Assembly (NCBI RefSeq): GCF_001936255.1
Contig: NZ_CP013704.1
Location: 186,001 to 250,000, forward strand
DNA length: 64,000 bases
Direction: 5' to 3'
From: Borrelia anserina Es
GTDB taxonomy: Bacteria > Spirochaetota > Spirochaetia > Borreliales > Borreliaceae
The position numbers and the translations under genes are program-made. Each line of letters opens with the position of its first letter. The first letter of the stretch is position 1. Below the pieces are notes generated by a model that saw only the letters and a list, made by a program, of their open reading frames with translations, made no database searches and had not been told where the DNA came from. Shown here piece by piece: positions 1-9,072 of the stretch.

Positions 1-116
1 TAACTTTTAGTTCACCTTACGAAACCATTCATTAAAAAAATACTTAAGTCCCCAACTTTAGTAAGATGTCGCAAAAAATAACTCTAATCCCTATAATTAA
101 ACTTCCCAGGAAGCCT

Positions 117-464
117 TCAACTTTTTATCTCATAAACAATCTTTTTAAAAGTCGTAATATCTTCAATTGCTAGATTAGATAAAATTTTTCTATTAAGCTT
201 AATATTAGCCCTTTTTAAACTTTCAAAAAATCTTGAATAATTAATTCCCATGCCTGTTAAAGCAGCAGAAATTCTTACAATCCATAAGCTTCTAAAATCT
301 CTCTTACGAACCTTCCTATCTCTTGTAGCATACATCATACCTTTACGAAGAGTATCTTTGGCCTTCTTATAATTACTTTTCTTAGTACCCCAAAAACCCT
401 TAGTTTTACTTAAGATCTTTTTTCGTCTTGCAACATGAACTATCCCGTTCTTCACTCTAGCCAT
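117..464 (-). CDS. rplT: 50S ribosomal protein L20
   Basis: L20 binds 23S rRNA early in assembly of the large subunit. The 115-residue protein begins MARVKNGIVHVARRKKILS and carries the typical very basic N-terminal tail and the GFWGTKKSNYKKAK stretch, matching the family length. An upstream in-frame ATG would add ten residues, but the chosen ATG is preceded by AGGGAGA at normal spacing and gives the canonical MARVK start. It is the last gene of infC-rpmI-rplT, 26 bp after rpmI. In other bacteria L20 represses this operon by binding its mRNA; no such site was identified here. Certain. Confidence 0.97.
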   Translation of the reverse strand: MARVKNGIVHVARRKKILSKTKGFWGTKKSNYKKAKDTLRKGMMYATRDRKVRKRDFRSLWIVRISAALTGMGINYSRFFESLKRANIKLNRKILSNLAIEDITTFKKIVYEIKS

Positions 465-490
465 ATAATCTAATCTCCCTAAATAAATAT

Positions 491-688
491 TCAAGCATAA
501 GGTAACAAGGTCTTGATTCTCTTAACTTCAACACTGGAAACCAAACCTAACTTACCCAACTTCCTTCTTCTTTTTGAAGACTTTTTTGTCAAAATATGCC
601 TTAAATTTTGTCTTTTATGTTTAATTTTACCTTTTGAAGTAAAAGCAAACCTCTTTCTTGCGCTTTTGCACGTTTTCATTTTTGACAT
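491..688 (-). CDS. rpmI: 50S ribosomal protein L35
   Basis: Small basic large-subunit protein of 65 residues, the usual L35 length. The family pattern is clear: [12 protein letters not shown] at the N-terminus, then a lysine/arginine-rich centre with [13 protein letters not shown], and a C-terminal [11 protein letters not shown]. It lies between infC and rplT, 17 bp after infC, in the order conserved across bacteria. The first Cys in KTCKSA, where many L35 proteins have Arg, is a minor oddity. Confidence 0.96.
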   Translation of the reverse strand: MSKMKTCKSARKRFAFTSKGKIKHKRQNLRHILTKKSSKRRRKLGKLGLVSSVEVKRIKTLLPYA

Positions 689-705
689 TCACATCTCCTT
701 ATTAC

Positions 706-1266
706 TTACTTCTTAGACTTAGGTGCAATAATTAAAAACATTGTCTTGCCTTCCATCTTAGCTGGTGATTCCAAGACATAATTAGAATCACCTACCTTTT
801 CAAGAATACTCTCCAAAATTCCATAACCCAAATGAGTATGAGCAAGTTCACGTCCCCTAAATCTTATAGTAACTTTTACCCTATTACCTTCTTTGAGGAA
901 TCCTAAAATATTTCTATACTTAAAATCAAGATCATGAACATCTATTTTTGGCTGCATCCTCACCTCTTTAAGCTTAATTATCTTTTGATTTTTTCTTTGC
1001 TCCTTTTGACGCTTCTCTTGATGAAATTTATATTTTCCATAATCGATTATTTTACACACAGGAGGCAATACATTCGGCGATACCTCAACCAAATCAAGTT
1101 CAGCATCCCTAGCATATTTAATAGCATCTTCAATTAACAAAACAGATTGGGTGCCATCATCAAAAATAACCCTAACCTCACGAGCCTTAATCTTATTATT
1201 AATTCTTAACTCTTTACTACTTGACTTCGACCTATCTTTATCCTTACCGAAACTTCTATTTATCAT
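706..1266 (-). CDS. infC: Translation initiation factor IF-3
   Basis: IF-3 prevents premature subunit joining and proofreads start-codon selection on the 30S subunit. The 186-residue product has the two-domain family layout: N-terminal domain with [14 protein letters not shown] and [20 protein letters not shown], a lysine-rich linker, and a C-terminal domain with [13 protein letters not shown]. The start is ATG, unlike the rare AUU used by infC in enterobacteria. The nearest purine-rich ribosome site, GAGGAG, lies 13 nt upstream, a long spacing, and an in-frame stop just before the ATG excludes earlier starts. First gene of the L35/L20 operon. Confidence 0.97.
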   Translation of the reverse strand: MINRSFGKDKDRSKSSSKELRINNKIKAREVRVIFDDGTQSVLLIEDAIKYARDAELDLVEVSPNVLPPVCKIIDYGKYKFHQEKRQKEQRKNQKIIKLKEVRMQPKIDVHDLDFKYRNILGFLKEGNRVKVTIRFRGRELAHTHLGYGILESILEKVGDSNYVLESPAKMEGKTMFLIIAPKSKK

Positions 1267-1444
1267 CTAAAAATATGAACTCCTCAAACAGCATTAATCA
1301 ATAACTAATTTTAATATACCTTTACTAAAAAGTAAATTCGAACATGTATTTCTTAAACAACAATAATAGAAAAAATCCTGCAAAACTTTAAAAAGTAAAA
1401 ATCTAGTTGATTAATACGCCATTTAAAAGTAAAATTTATTTACC

Positions 1445-2107
1445 ATGAATATATTCTTACTAACAAGTCTACCTCTAGTCCTTAAGATATATATGCTAAT
1501 AAAACACCATCAATCCAAACTCATCAAACAAAAATATATCCTAGCAACATCAATATTACTTGCAATGACTATCTTCTTCCTATTATATCTAATGGAAGAA
1601 TTCATACTATACAAGAGACTACTAATCAACTATCAAACAAAATCCAGCTTAGCATATTCAATATTCATTAAAGAACAAATATACTATTATGTCTTACCAT
1701 TATTTATATTCACATTTTTTTTCACATTCAATCCAAATTCATTGCTCAAAAAAAATCCAATATTTTTAATATACTTTGCATTTGGATTAATATTCTCTAA
1801 AAATTTAACACTCATCATAACAAACAGTAAAGTTTTTGGCACATATGAGTATATCAAAATACCGCTTTTACATATATTAGAATTCATATTTACAGCAATC
1901 ATATGTGAAAAAGGAATAAACCTTTATATCACACAAAACATGAATGGATATCAATTAATTTTTATCCCTATCTTAGCCTTAGAAACAATCATCACACTTT
2001 TAAAAGTATTAATTTTAATAAACTCACAAATCTATGTTCTAATTATATTTATAATACTACTAGGAATCACAATCTTTCACAAGAAAGCTATTAGAACTGT
2101 AAAATAA
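1445..2107 (+). CDS. Multi-pass membrane protein of unknown function
   Basis: A 220-residue, highly hydrophobic protein with about six membrane segments, for example around residues 4-18, 33-52, 78-96, 103-121, 142-158 and 172-210. Charged residues are confined to short loops and the end is basic (HKKAIRTVK). I recognise no catalytic or transport motif. Its stop codon overlaps the start of the next gene (TAATG), so the two are probably co-translated. By gene order it corresponds to a conserved hypothetical near BB0192. It is divergent from infC, with 178 bp of AT-rich DNA between them. Confidence 0.8.
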   Translation: MNIFLLTSLPLVLKIYMLIKHHQSKLIKQKYILATSILLAMTIFFLLYLMEEFILYKRLLINYQTKSSLAYSIFIKEQIYYYVLPLFIFTFFFTFNPNSLLKKNPIFLIYFAFGLIFSKNLTLIITNSKVFGTYEYIKIPLLHILEFIFTAIICEKGINLYITQNMNGYQLIFIPILALETIITLLKVLILINSQIYVLIIFIILLGITIFHKKAIRTVK

Positions 2108-2889
2108 TGCTAAATATAATAAAGAGCCTTACTATTGCAATTGTTTTAATGCCATTTTTTAACTGCAAAAACAATAAAATTATAGACAAGAATTTCAGTT
2201 ATATCATAATTTTTTCAGATACTACAGAATATTTTTTCAAAATTAATCATACTCCATTTATACAAGAGGAAACACTATTTATCAATGAAAAAGATATCGA
2301 ACTCATTAAAGGTAAACTCAATAATGTACAAAAAATACTCTTAACACATAAATCAAGTAATGAAATATTTAATGTCAATAAAATCAAAAATAAAACTTTC
2401 TATCTCTCTGAAGTAAAATTTTCATTAAGAAAAGCAATAGATTTTATATTAAATGACCCCTCAATAGACCTAAAAACCTCATTAATCATGACAGATAATA
2501 CACTCAACAAAGAAGATTTAGAGTACTTAGAGCAAAGTACAAGAGCTCAAAACATAAACATTACTGTAATAAACGAAACAAACATTCCGTATCTAAAAAA
2601 TTTGATTGTTCCTAAAATAACAAGAGTTATCCTATTTTCAATAAAGAATAATCACGTTTTTTTAAAAAAATTATCAGGATCACCTTTTTTTAAAAAAATA
2701 GACTTTATACTTATTGGAAATACTAAAAAAAATTTAAAAGAGATTAATGCAAAATATATAATCGGTATTGACGAGCTTAATTTAATCGAAATGACAAAAA
2801 AAATTAATAAAAATTTTCAATATGAATTTAACATTTATAAAAAACAAAATAAATTTGACAATAAATCAATATATATTCAAGTAAACTAA
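2107..2889 (+). CDS. Putative lipoprotein of unknown function
   Basis: A 260-residue protein with a short hydrophobic N-terminus ending in a lipobox-like MPFFNC, so lipidation at Cys20 is likely and the mature protein would be membrane anchored. The rest is soluble, Lys/Asn/Ile rich, with segments such as FSYIIIFSDTTEYFFK and SLIMTDNTL that read like alternating strands and helices. I recognise no family. The coding region overlaps the preceding membrane-protein gene by one base, suggesting a functional pair. By position it matches BB0193. Confidence 0.8.
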   Translation: MLNIIKSLTIAIVLMPFFNCKNNKIIDKNFSYIIIFSDTTEYFFKINHTPFIQEETLFINEKDIELIKGKLNNVQKILLTHKSSNEIFNVNKIKNKTFYLSEVKFSLRKAIDFILNDPSIDLKTSLIMTDNTLNKEDLEYLEQSTRAQNINITVINETNIPYLKNLIVPKITRVILFSIKNNHVFLKKLSGSPFFKKIDFILIGNTKKNLKEINAKYIIGIDELNLIEMTKKINKNFQYEFNIYKKQNKFDNKSIYIQVN

Positions 2890-2936
2890 TGAACAACAAT
2901 TGACAAACAAAAATCTATCTTTGATAAAAATAATCG

Positions 2937-3734
2937 TCAAATCAAACCTTCAAACAAATCTTTAAAGTTATCATACAACGCAATCACAACGTCACGCAAA
3001 TCACAATTTTTAATTTTTGCAATCTCAAGACATGTATATCCTAAAAAAAGCGGAGCATTAATTTTACCCCTTAACGGAACTGGGGCTAAAAATGGACTAT
3101 CTGTCTCTATCAAAATATCTTTAATATTTAATTTCTTTAAAACCGCTCTTAAAGGCTCCGAATTTTTAAAAGTTAAATTACCTGCAAAAGATATCTTAAA
3201 TCCAAAATCAATAAATTTTTTAGCATACTCATAAGTACCAGAATAACAATGCAATATTCCTCTACTTATAAAATTGGAAGATTTAATAACATTATAAACA
3301 TCATCATAGGCATCTCTGACATGCAAAATGACAGGTTTATTGTACTTGCTAGCTAAATCTAACTGAATACTCAAAGCCTCAATCTGTTCAACTTTATTGT
3401 CTGCTTTAAAGTAATCAAGACCAATTTCACCAACAGCAACAATGACCTCCTTTGCCAAAATTTTCTCAATCAATTCAAAATCGCACTTTGAAGCCTCATT
3501 TAAAGGATGAATCCCAACTGTTAGCAAAATATTAGTATAAGCACCTAGAAGTTGCTTTCTTTCATAAAAATCACTAGGATGTAACCCAATATCGAGAAAA
3601 TAAGAAAATCCATTTTTAATACATTCATTAATAAGATAATGAACATCGATAAAATTTTTCCTAAGTTCATTAAAATGAACATGAGTATCTACTAACTTTT
3701 CTAAAAAAAGAGCTCTTCCAAAATCAAGCTTCAT
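2937..3734 (-). CDS. tatD: TatD-family metal-dependent DNase
   Basis: TatD-type amidohydrolase-fold nuclease, 265 residues, as expected. Metal-binding and family motifs appear in order: DTHVHF near residue 17 (HxH), VGEIGLDY near 100, VILHVRDA near 135, LHCYSGT near 162, and ETDSPFLAPVPLRG near 211. TatD proteins have 3'-5' exonuclease activity in DNA repair or oxidative stress. The ATG overlaps the end of the upstream TPR gene by 4 bp, so the two are translationally coupled. The family assignment is firm; the biological substrate is not known from sequence. Confidence 0.92.
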   Translation of the reverse strand: MKLDFGRALFLEKLVDTHVHFNELRKNFIDVHYLINECIKNGFSYFLDIGLHPSDFYERKQLLGAYTNILLTVGIHPLNEASKCDFELIEKILAKEVIVAVGEIGLDYFKADNKVEQIEALSIQLDLASKYNKPVILHVRDAYDDVYNVIKSSNFISRGILHCYSGTYEYAKKFIDFGFKISFAGNLTFKNSEPLRAVLKKLNIKDILIETDSPFLAPVPLRGKINAPLFLGYTCLEIAKIKNCDLRDVVIALYDNFKDLFEGLI

Positions 3735-4873
3735 GCATCCATCTTCTTTTTAAGATTATTAATATAATCAATAATGGTAACATTCTTCATTCCAAGTTGC
3801 AAAAAACTCGACAAAATATCTACAGCATCTCCAATTTGACCTAACGCCTCATAACACTCAGCAGCATTTACATATAATATTGAGTTCTTAGGATTGGTTT
3901 TTATCAAATTTTTAATAGCTGCCAATGCCTCTTTATACTGCCCCTGTTCTTTTTGAAGTAATGCAAGACCAAGTATAGCAAACATATCAAAATCAATATC
4001 AAGAGCTTTCTTATAATAAATTTGTGCATTATCATAATCTTTTAAGCAACGGTATGTATCCCCTACTCTCGTTAAAACCAAATTATTTTTGGGGTCTCTA
4101 TCTATTATTGTAAGCCAATATCTCAAGGCCTCATGATACTCCTTATTTCCCCTATAGCAATCAGCAAGCCCAAAAATAGCATAAAAATTATTGGGAGAGA
4201 TTTCTAAAGCTCTCCTGAAAAAATAAATTCCTTTACCAAATTCCTTCAATTTCCTATAACAATTTCCAATTGAAGTTAAAACACGAACATCAATCTTAAC
4301 TTGATTTATTTCATATACCTTAAGCCAATATTTCAACGCTTCTTTATACTCCTTAAAGTCATAATATAAATGTCCAATACCAACAAGAGCATAATCATTA
4401 TCAGGTGCCAATTCTAATACTCTTAAGTATGATTGTCTAGATTTTTGAAAATCTTTTAACTTCCTATAAGAAGAAGCAATTCTTGTAAGAACCGTAATAT
4501 TTTCAGGATCATACTTCAAATATTCTTCCCATATATCTGTAGCCTTTTTATAATCACCTAAGCTTCTATAACAATCTCCCAAACCAAAAAGTGCATAATT
4601 ATTATTTAAATGTTTAGCAAGACATCTTTGATAATAAATTATAGCCTTATCAAAGCTTTGCTTTTTACGTTCAATGTCTCCAAGTCCAACAAGAGCATAG
4701 TTATTATTATCATCCTTTTGCAAGATATCATTAAACAATGCTTCTGCTTCAGAAAGTCTATCTTCTTTGATCAACTGATATCCTCTTTTGGATTTTTCAG
4801 TAACATCAAGAAGCTCACTATCAGAAATTCGCGAGATATCCTCAAAATCACTTAAAAGTTTTTTGTTTAACAT
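3731..4873 (-). CDS. Cytoplasmic tetratricopeptide-repeat protein
   Basis: 380 residues built almost wholly of about ten TPR units of 34-37 residues, with recurring cores such as NYALVGLGD, NNYALFGLGDCYRSLGDY, NVLTRVGDTYRCLKDY and FAILGLALLQKEQGQY. No signal peptide or membrane segment is present, so it should act in the cytoplasm as a protein-binding scaffold. Repeats alternate between two sub-types (ALxGLGD and VLTRIAxSYRKL), suggesting growth by duplication of a two-repeat block. It overlaps tatD by 4 bp. By order it is the BB0195-type protein; partners are unknown. Confidence 0.88.
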   Translation of the reverse strand: MLNKKLLSDFEDISRISDSELLDVTEKSKRGYQLIKEDRLSEAEALFNDILQKDDNNNYALVGLGDIERKKQSFDKAIIYYQRCLAKHLNNNYALFGLGDCYRSLGDYKKATDIWEEYLKYDPENITVLTRIASSYRKLKDFQKSRQSYLRVLELAPDNDYALVGIGHLYYDFKEYKEALKYWLKVYEINQVKIDVRVLTSIGNCYRKLKEFGKGIYFFRRALEISPNNFYAIFGLADCYRGNKEYHEALRYWLTIIDRDPKNNLVLTRVGDTYRCLKDYDNAQIYYKKALDIDFDMFAILGLALLQKEQGQYKEALAAIKNLIKTNPKNSILYVNAAECYEALGQIGDAVDILSSFLQLGMKNVTIIDYINNLKKKMDA

Positions 4874-5163
4874 AAATACCCCTTCTTAACTGGTTTATTA
4901 AAGACATAACATTCATTTCATATATGCTATTTAACATATAATTCATATTTATATACAAACATATCAAGATATTAATAAATCTTTAACATCCAATCTTAAT
5001 AAACATATTATATAAAAAATTAAAAAATTATACTTAATTTATATACTTAAACTTACTTATTTAAATGTATATATAAAGCCTATTAGATAAAATCTTGGCC
5101 AATTATAACAAAAAATGCAAAATATAGGATAAAATAATACTACTTTACCAGGAGAAAATTCAG

Positions 5164-6237
5164 ATGTTTTTAGAAAAATTAAATCCTATTGAAAGCAAAA
5201 TAAAAATACTTGAAGAAAAATTACAAGACACAAAATTAGTTAAAAACCAAAAAGAATATGCAAAAATAGTAAAAGAATATCATTATTTAGAAAAAATCAA
5301 AGAAAAAAAAGATGAATATGAAAACATATTAAACCAAATAGATGAGCATAAAAATATGCTATCTGAAGAAGAAAATTTAGAAATGAAAGAATTAATCAAA
5401 CAAGAATTATCTCATTTAAGCCTTAAAAAAAACGAAATTGAACATACAATCAAAATATTACTCTTCAACCAAGACAAAAATGATAATAAAAATACCATTA
5501 TTGAAATTAGAGCTGGAACAGGGGGAGAAGAAGCTGCGCTTTTTGCACATAATCTTTATGAAATGTACACAAAATATTCTGAGAAAAAAAAATGGAAAAC
5601 AGAAATCATTAACTTTAATGAAACAGAACTTGGCGGATTTAAAGAAATAAGCTTTGAAATAAAGGGCAAAGATGTATTTAAAAAATTAAAACACGAAAGT
5701 GGAGTACATAGAGTTCAAAGAATTCCTATAACAGAATCCAATGGAAGACTTCAAACCTCGGCAGCAACCGTTGCTGTAATGCCTGAAGTTGAAGATACCG
5801 AAATTGAAATCAAGGAAAAAGATTTAAGAATAGATGTTTATAGATCTTCTGGTGCTGGGGGTCAACATGTAAACACAACAGACTCTGCCGTTAGAATTAC
5901 ACATTTGCCTACAGGAATCGTGGTACAATGTCAAAATGAAAGAAGTCAGCATAAAAACAAAGATCAGGCCATAAAAGTATTAAGAGCAAGACTTTATGAA
6001 TTTGAAAACCTTAAAAAACAAGAACAACGCTCAAATAATAGAAAGCAACAAGTAGGTTCAGGTGATAGATCTGAAAGAATTAGGACATACAACTTTCCAC
6101 AAAACAGAGTAACAGACCATAGAGCAAATATTAGCATTTATAAATTAGAAGAAATTATGCAGGGAGAACTTGATTTGCTCCTTGACACAATAGCATTAAA
6201 ACTTCAAGAACAAGAATTCAAAGATAACCTAGTATAA
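5164..6237 (+). CDS. prfA: Peptide chain release factor 1
   Basis: RF1 ends translation at UAA and UAG. The 357-residue length and the order of elements fit: an N-terminal coiled coil, the [20 protein letters not shown] segment that holds the stop-codon-reading PxT tripeptide (here PIT), and the catalytic GGQ in [23 protein letters not shown] lies just upstream of the ATG. The next gene, prmC, encodes the methylase that modifies the GGQ glutamine, a widely conserved pairing. The 290-bp upstream region is AT-rich and shows no clear structure. Confidence 0.97.
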   Translation: MFLEKLNPIESKIKILEEKLQDTKLVKNQKEYAKIVKEYHYLEKIKEKKDEYENILNQIDEHKNMLSEEENLEMKELIKQELSHLSLKKNEIEHTIKILLFNQDKNDNKNTIIEIRAGTGGEEAALFAHNLYEMYTKYSEKKKWKTEIINFNETELGGFKEISFEIKGKDVFKKLKHESGVHRVQRIPITESNGRLQTSAATVAVMPEVEDTEIEIKEKDLRIDVYRSSGAGGQHVNTTDSAVRITHLPTGIVVQCQNERSQHKNKDQAIKVLRARLYEFENLKKQEQRSNNRKQQVGSGDRSERIRTYNFPQNRVTDHRANISIYKLEEIMQGELDLLLDTIALKLQEQEFKDNLV

Positions 6238-6251
6238 TTCATAAATTCATA

Positions 6252-7085
6252 ATGACAATAAAAGAAGCCATAAAGAGTTCAAAAAAACATAATCTAAAAA
6301 CTCTTGAGATTTTACTACTACTTGAAAAAATATTAAAAAGTAGAAAAGAATTAATTCTTGCAAATATAAATAAGAATCTAACAAAACAAGAAGAACATAA
6401 ATTATTGATTCAAATAAACAATATAAAATTAGGCATACCTATACACTACATAACTGGAAAAAAGGAATTTATGGGAATTAAGTTTTATATAAACAAACAT
6501 GTATTAATTCCTAGAGAAGATACAGAATGCCTAGCAGAAGAAGCTTTAACCCAAATTAGAAAACATAACTTAAATAAAATTTTAGATTTATGTTGCGGGA
6601 GTGGCTGTATTGGCTTAACAATTGCATATTATCTCAAACGCAAAGTAATACTATCAGATATTTCAACTAAAGCCTTAAAAGTCTCACTCAAAAACACACA
6701 AAGACTAAAATTAGAGAACTATGTAGAAATACAACATTCAGATCTGTTAAAATGTATAGATAAAGGGTTTGAGCTAATAATAACTAACCCTCCTTATTTA
6801 AATAAAAATGAACTAAAAATAAAGGAAAAATTAGCAAAAGAACCAAGAGTAGCTCTTTTAGGATTTGGAAAAGATGGGCTTGGAATTTCAAAAAAAATAA
6901 TACGCCAAGCAAAGCACAAGCTCACAAAAAATGGACTCTTAATAATAGAAATGGCTCCATGGCAAACAGAATCTCTAAAAAAGTTTGCAATCCAAAAAGG
7001 TTTTGAATATCTAAAAACTATATATGACATTGAAAATAGAGAAAGAGCACTGGTACTAAGGATAAAGCATGATACAAGTCTATGA
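6252..7085 (+). CDS. prmC: Release-factor glutamine methyltransferase
   Basis: PrmC (HemK) uses S-adenosylmethionine to methylate the glutamine of the GGQ motif in release factors. The 277-residue protein has an N-terminal helical domain followed by a Rossmann methyltransferase: GKKEFMGIKFYINKHVLIPR, the SAM loop ILDLCCGSGCIGLTIA, and the catalytic NPPY in ELIITNPPYLNKNELK. It lies 14 bp after prfA, its substrate gene, and overlaps rel by 17 bp, so prfA-prmC-rel look co-transcribed. Confidence 0.95.
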   Translation: MTIKEAIKSSKKHNLKTLEILLLLEKILKSRKELILANINKNLTKQEEHKLLIQINNIKLGIPIHYITGKKEFMGIKFYINKHVLIPREDTECLAEEALTQIRKHNLNKILDLCCGSGCIGLTIAYYLKRKVILSDISTKALKVSLKNTQRLKLENYVEIQHSDLLKCIDKGFELIITNPPYLNKNELKIKEKLAKEPRVALLGFGKDGLGISKKIIRQAKHKLTKNGLLIIEMAPWQTESLKKFAIQKGFEYLKTIYDIENRERALVLRIKHDTSL

Positions 7086-9072
7086 AATTGCATATTTACT
7101 TAAAATAACTAACATTGATAAACTAAAAAATATTTTCAGAAAAACAGTTGATAACACTTATCAAGATGAGATTCAAAAAAAATTAATATTTAAAGCTCTA
7201 GAAATATCAGAACAATTACACTACGGGCAATATAGGGAAAGTAAAGAGCCATATATAATCCACCCAATAATGGTTGCATTATTCCTTATAAAATTTCAAC
7301 TAGATTTTAAAACAATAATAGCTGGCTTACTGCACGACGCTCTGGAAGACACAAACATTGAAAAGGAAGAAATAATTAAAGAATTTGATCAAGAAATTTT
7401 AAGTTTAATTGATGGTGTAACCAAAATTCATGACTTACACAACAAAACAAGAGCAATAAAAGAAGCAAATACCATTTCAAAAATGTTTTTTGCAATGACT
7501 CACGATATTAGAATAATAATCATCAAACTTGCAGACAAACTACATAATATGGCAACACTTTCTCACTTACCTAAAAACAGAAGGGAAAGAATTGCACGAG
7601 ACTGTCTTGCCACCTACGTACCAATTGCAGAAAGACTTGGTATTTCATCTCTTAAAATATATCTTGAAGATTTATCATTAAAATATCTATATCCTAAAGA
7701 ATATAAAGAAATCAAAAATTTTCTATCCGCAACAAAAATAGAGAGAGAAAAAAAATTATATAAGGGGAAATTACTCATAGAGAAAGAACTCAAAAAAATT
7801 GGAATTGATGTCGTAATCACAGTACGTTCAAAACATTTCTACTCAATATTTAGAAAAATGAAAACAAGGAATAATAATATTTCCCAAATCTTTGATACTC
7901 TGGGAATAAGAATAATTTGTAAAAAACAAAAAGAATGTTATGAAATACTAGAAATCGTACACAAGGTCTGGAAACCAATACCTGGAAGACTAAAAGATTA
8001 CATAGCAATTCCTAAAGAGAACAAATACCAATCGCTACATACTACCGTGAGAATACCTGAAGATAACCAATTGATTGAAGTACAAATTAGAACAGAAGAA
8101 ATGGATAAAATAGCTAAATACGGTGTCGCTGCTCACTGGCTTTACAAAGAGCAAGTTGAATTAAGAGCTGATGACATATCATTTATTAACCGAATCAAAA
8201 AATGGCAACAAGAATCAGTTAATAAAATTCAGTACTCAATGCATGATATACACAAAGAACTCCTAAATACATTTATATACGTCTATACACCAGAAGGAGA
8301 AATAGTAGAACTTCCATTTGGCTCAAACTCAATCGATTTTGCCTACACAATACATACAGATATTGGAGATCAAGCGCTTTATGCAAAAATTAATGGTAAA
8401 ATTAGCTCACTAACCAAACCATTAAAAAATGAACAAATTGTTGAAATATTTACCTCTCCAGAGGCAAAACCTGACTTAATTTGGCTAAATAGCGTTAGGA
8501 CAAAAAAAGCACGCTCAAAAATTCGATCCTGGCTTAATAAAAATGACGATACAATATTTGTCGATAACAACATAATTGCATATCTTATTGGAGAAAATAA
8601 GGAACAAAAAAGACTTTTTAGTTTGTTTAAATCTTTAACAAAATCTAAAATAAAAAGTATTACAATAGCATCTGATTGCACCCCATTAACAGGTGAAGAT
8701 ATCATAGGAATAATACAAAAAGATACAATAGTAGTTCACAAAGAAAATTGCAAAGAAACTACTTATCAGAAGAAAAACCATCTTGTAGAAGTAGAATGGG
8801 AAGCAACACCAACAAGGAAGGTATATCATATTATAATATTCTTAAAAAACTTAAAAGATCTCTTTAATTATCTAGATAATATTTTTACAACCTTTGATGC
8901 AAAACTTATTAGTAAAAAAATAGAAGACTGCGGAAATGGACATGGAATAATCAATATAATTATCTTATCAAATGACAAAAACGTATCAATGATTTTTACT
9001 GCACTTCAAGATAATCCTAACGTACTACAAATAATGCAAGTAGAAGAAGATATAAAAAATTATGATAATTAA
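7069..9072 (+). CDS. rel: Bifunctional (p)ppGpp synthetase/hydrolase
   Basis: RelA/SpoT homologue of 667 residues controlling the stringent response. Domains in order: HD hydrolase with GLLHDALEDT near residue 88 and supporting His51 and His65; synthetase with RLKDYIAIPKENKYQSLHTT near 310-330; TGS with YVYTPEGEIVELPFGS near 405; a zinc-finger-like region near 545-570 (SDCTPLTGEDIIG, KENCKE); and a C-terminal ACT-like region. An intact HD motif and an intact synthetase suggest both activities, as expected of a single Rel enzyme. Its start lies inside prmC and its end overlaps the next gene by 11 bp. Confidence 0.95.
   Translation: MIQVYEIAYLLKITNIDKLKNIFRKTVDNTYQDEIQKKLIFKALEISEQLHYGQYRESKEPYIIHPIMVALFLIKFQLDFKTIIAGLLHDALEDTNIEKEEIIKEFDQEILSLIDGVTKIHDLHNKTRAIKEANTISKMFFAMTHDIRIIIIKLADKLHNMATLSHLPKNRRERIARDCLATYVPIAERLGISSLKIYLEDLSLKYLYPKEYKEIKNFLSATKIEREKKLYKGKLLIEKELKKIGIDVVITVRSKHFYSIFRKMKTRNNNISQIFDTLGIRIICKKQKECYEILEIVHKVWKPIPGRLKDYIAIPKENKYQSLHTTVRIPEDNQLIEVQIRTEEMDKIAKYGVAAHWLYKEQVELRADDISFINRIKKWQQESVNKIQYSMHDIHKELLNTFIYVYTPEGEIVELPFGSNSIDFAYTIHTDIGDQALYAKINGKISSLTKPLKNEQIVEIFTSPEAKPDLIWLNSVRTKKARSKIRSWLNKNDDTIFVDNNIIAYLIGENKEQKRLFSLFKSLTKSKIKSITIASDCTPLTGEDIIGIIQKDTIVVHKENCKETTYQKKNHLVEVEWEATPTRKVYHIIIFLKNLKDLFNYLDNIFTTFDAKLISKKIEDCGNGHGIINIIILSNDKNVSMIFTALQDNPNVLQIMQVEEDIKNYDN

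Noticed and set aside
1-116. Possible end of another gene before rplT
   Set aside because: All frames contain early stops and no family motif could be read. A small CTTCC/GGAAG dyad near 106-117 is too short to call a terminator.
465-494. Ten-residue N-terminal extension of L20
   Set aside because: The downstream ATG has a good AGGGAGA site and yields the canonical L20 N-terminus; the extension would overlap rpmI.
513-716. Plus-strand frame across rpmI
   Set aside because: Antisense shadow of a clear ribosomal protein gene; hydrophobic because it is the complement of a Lys-rich coding sequence.
934-1137. Plus-strand frame inside infC
   Set aside because: Antisense shadow of a certain IF-3 gene, with no ribosome site.
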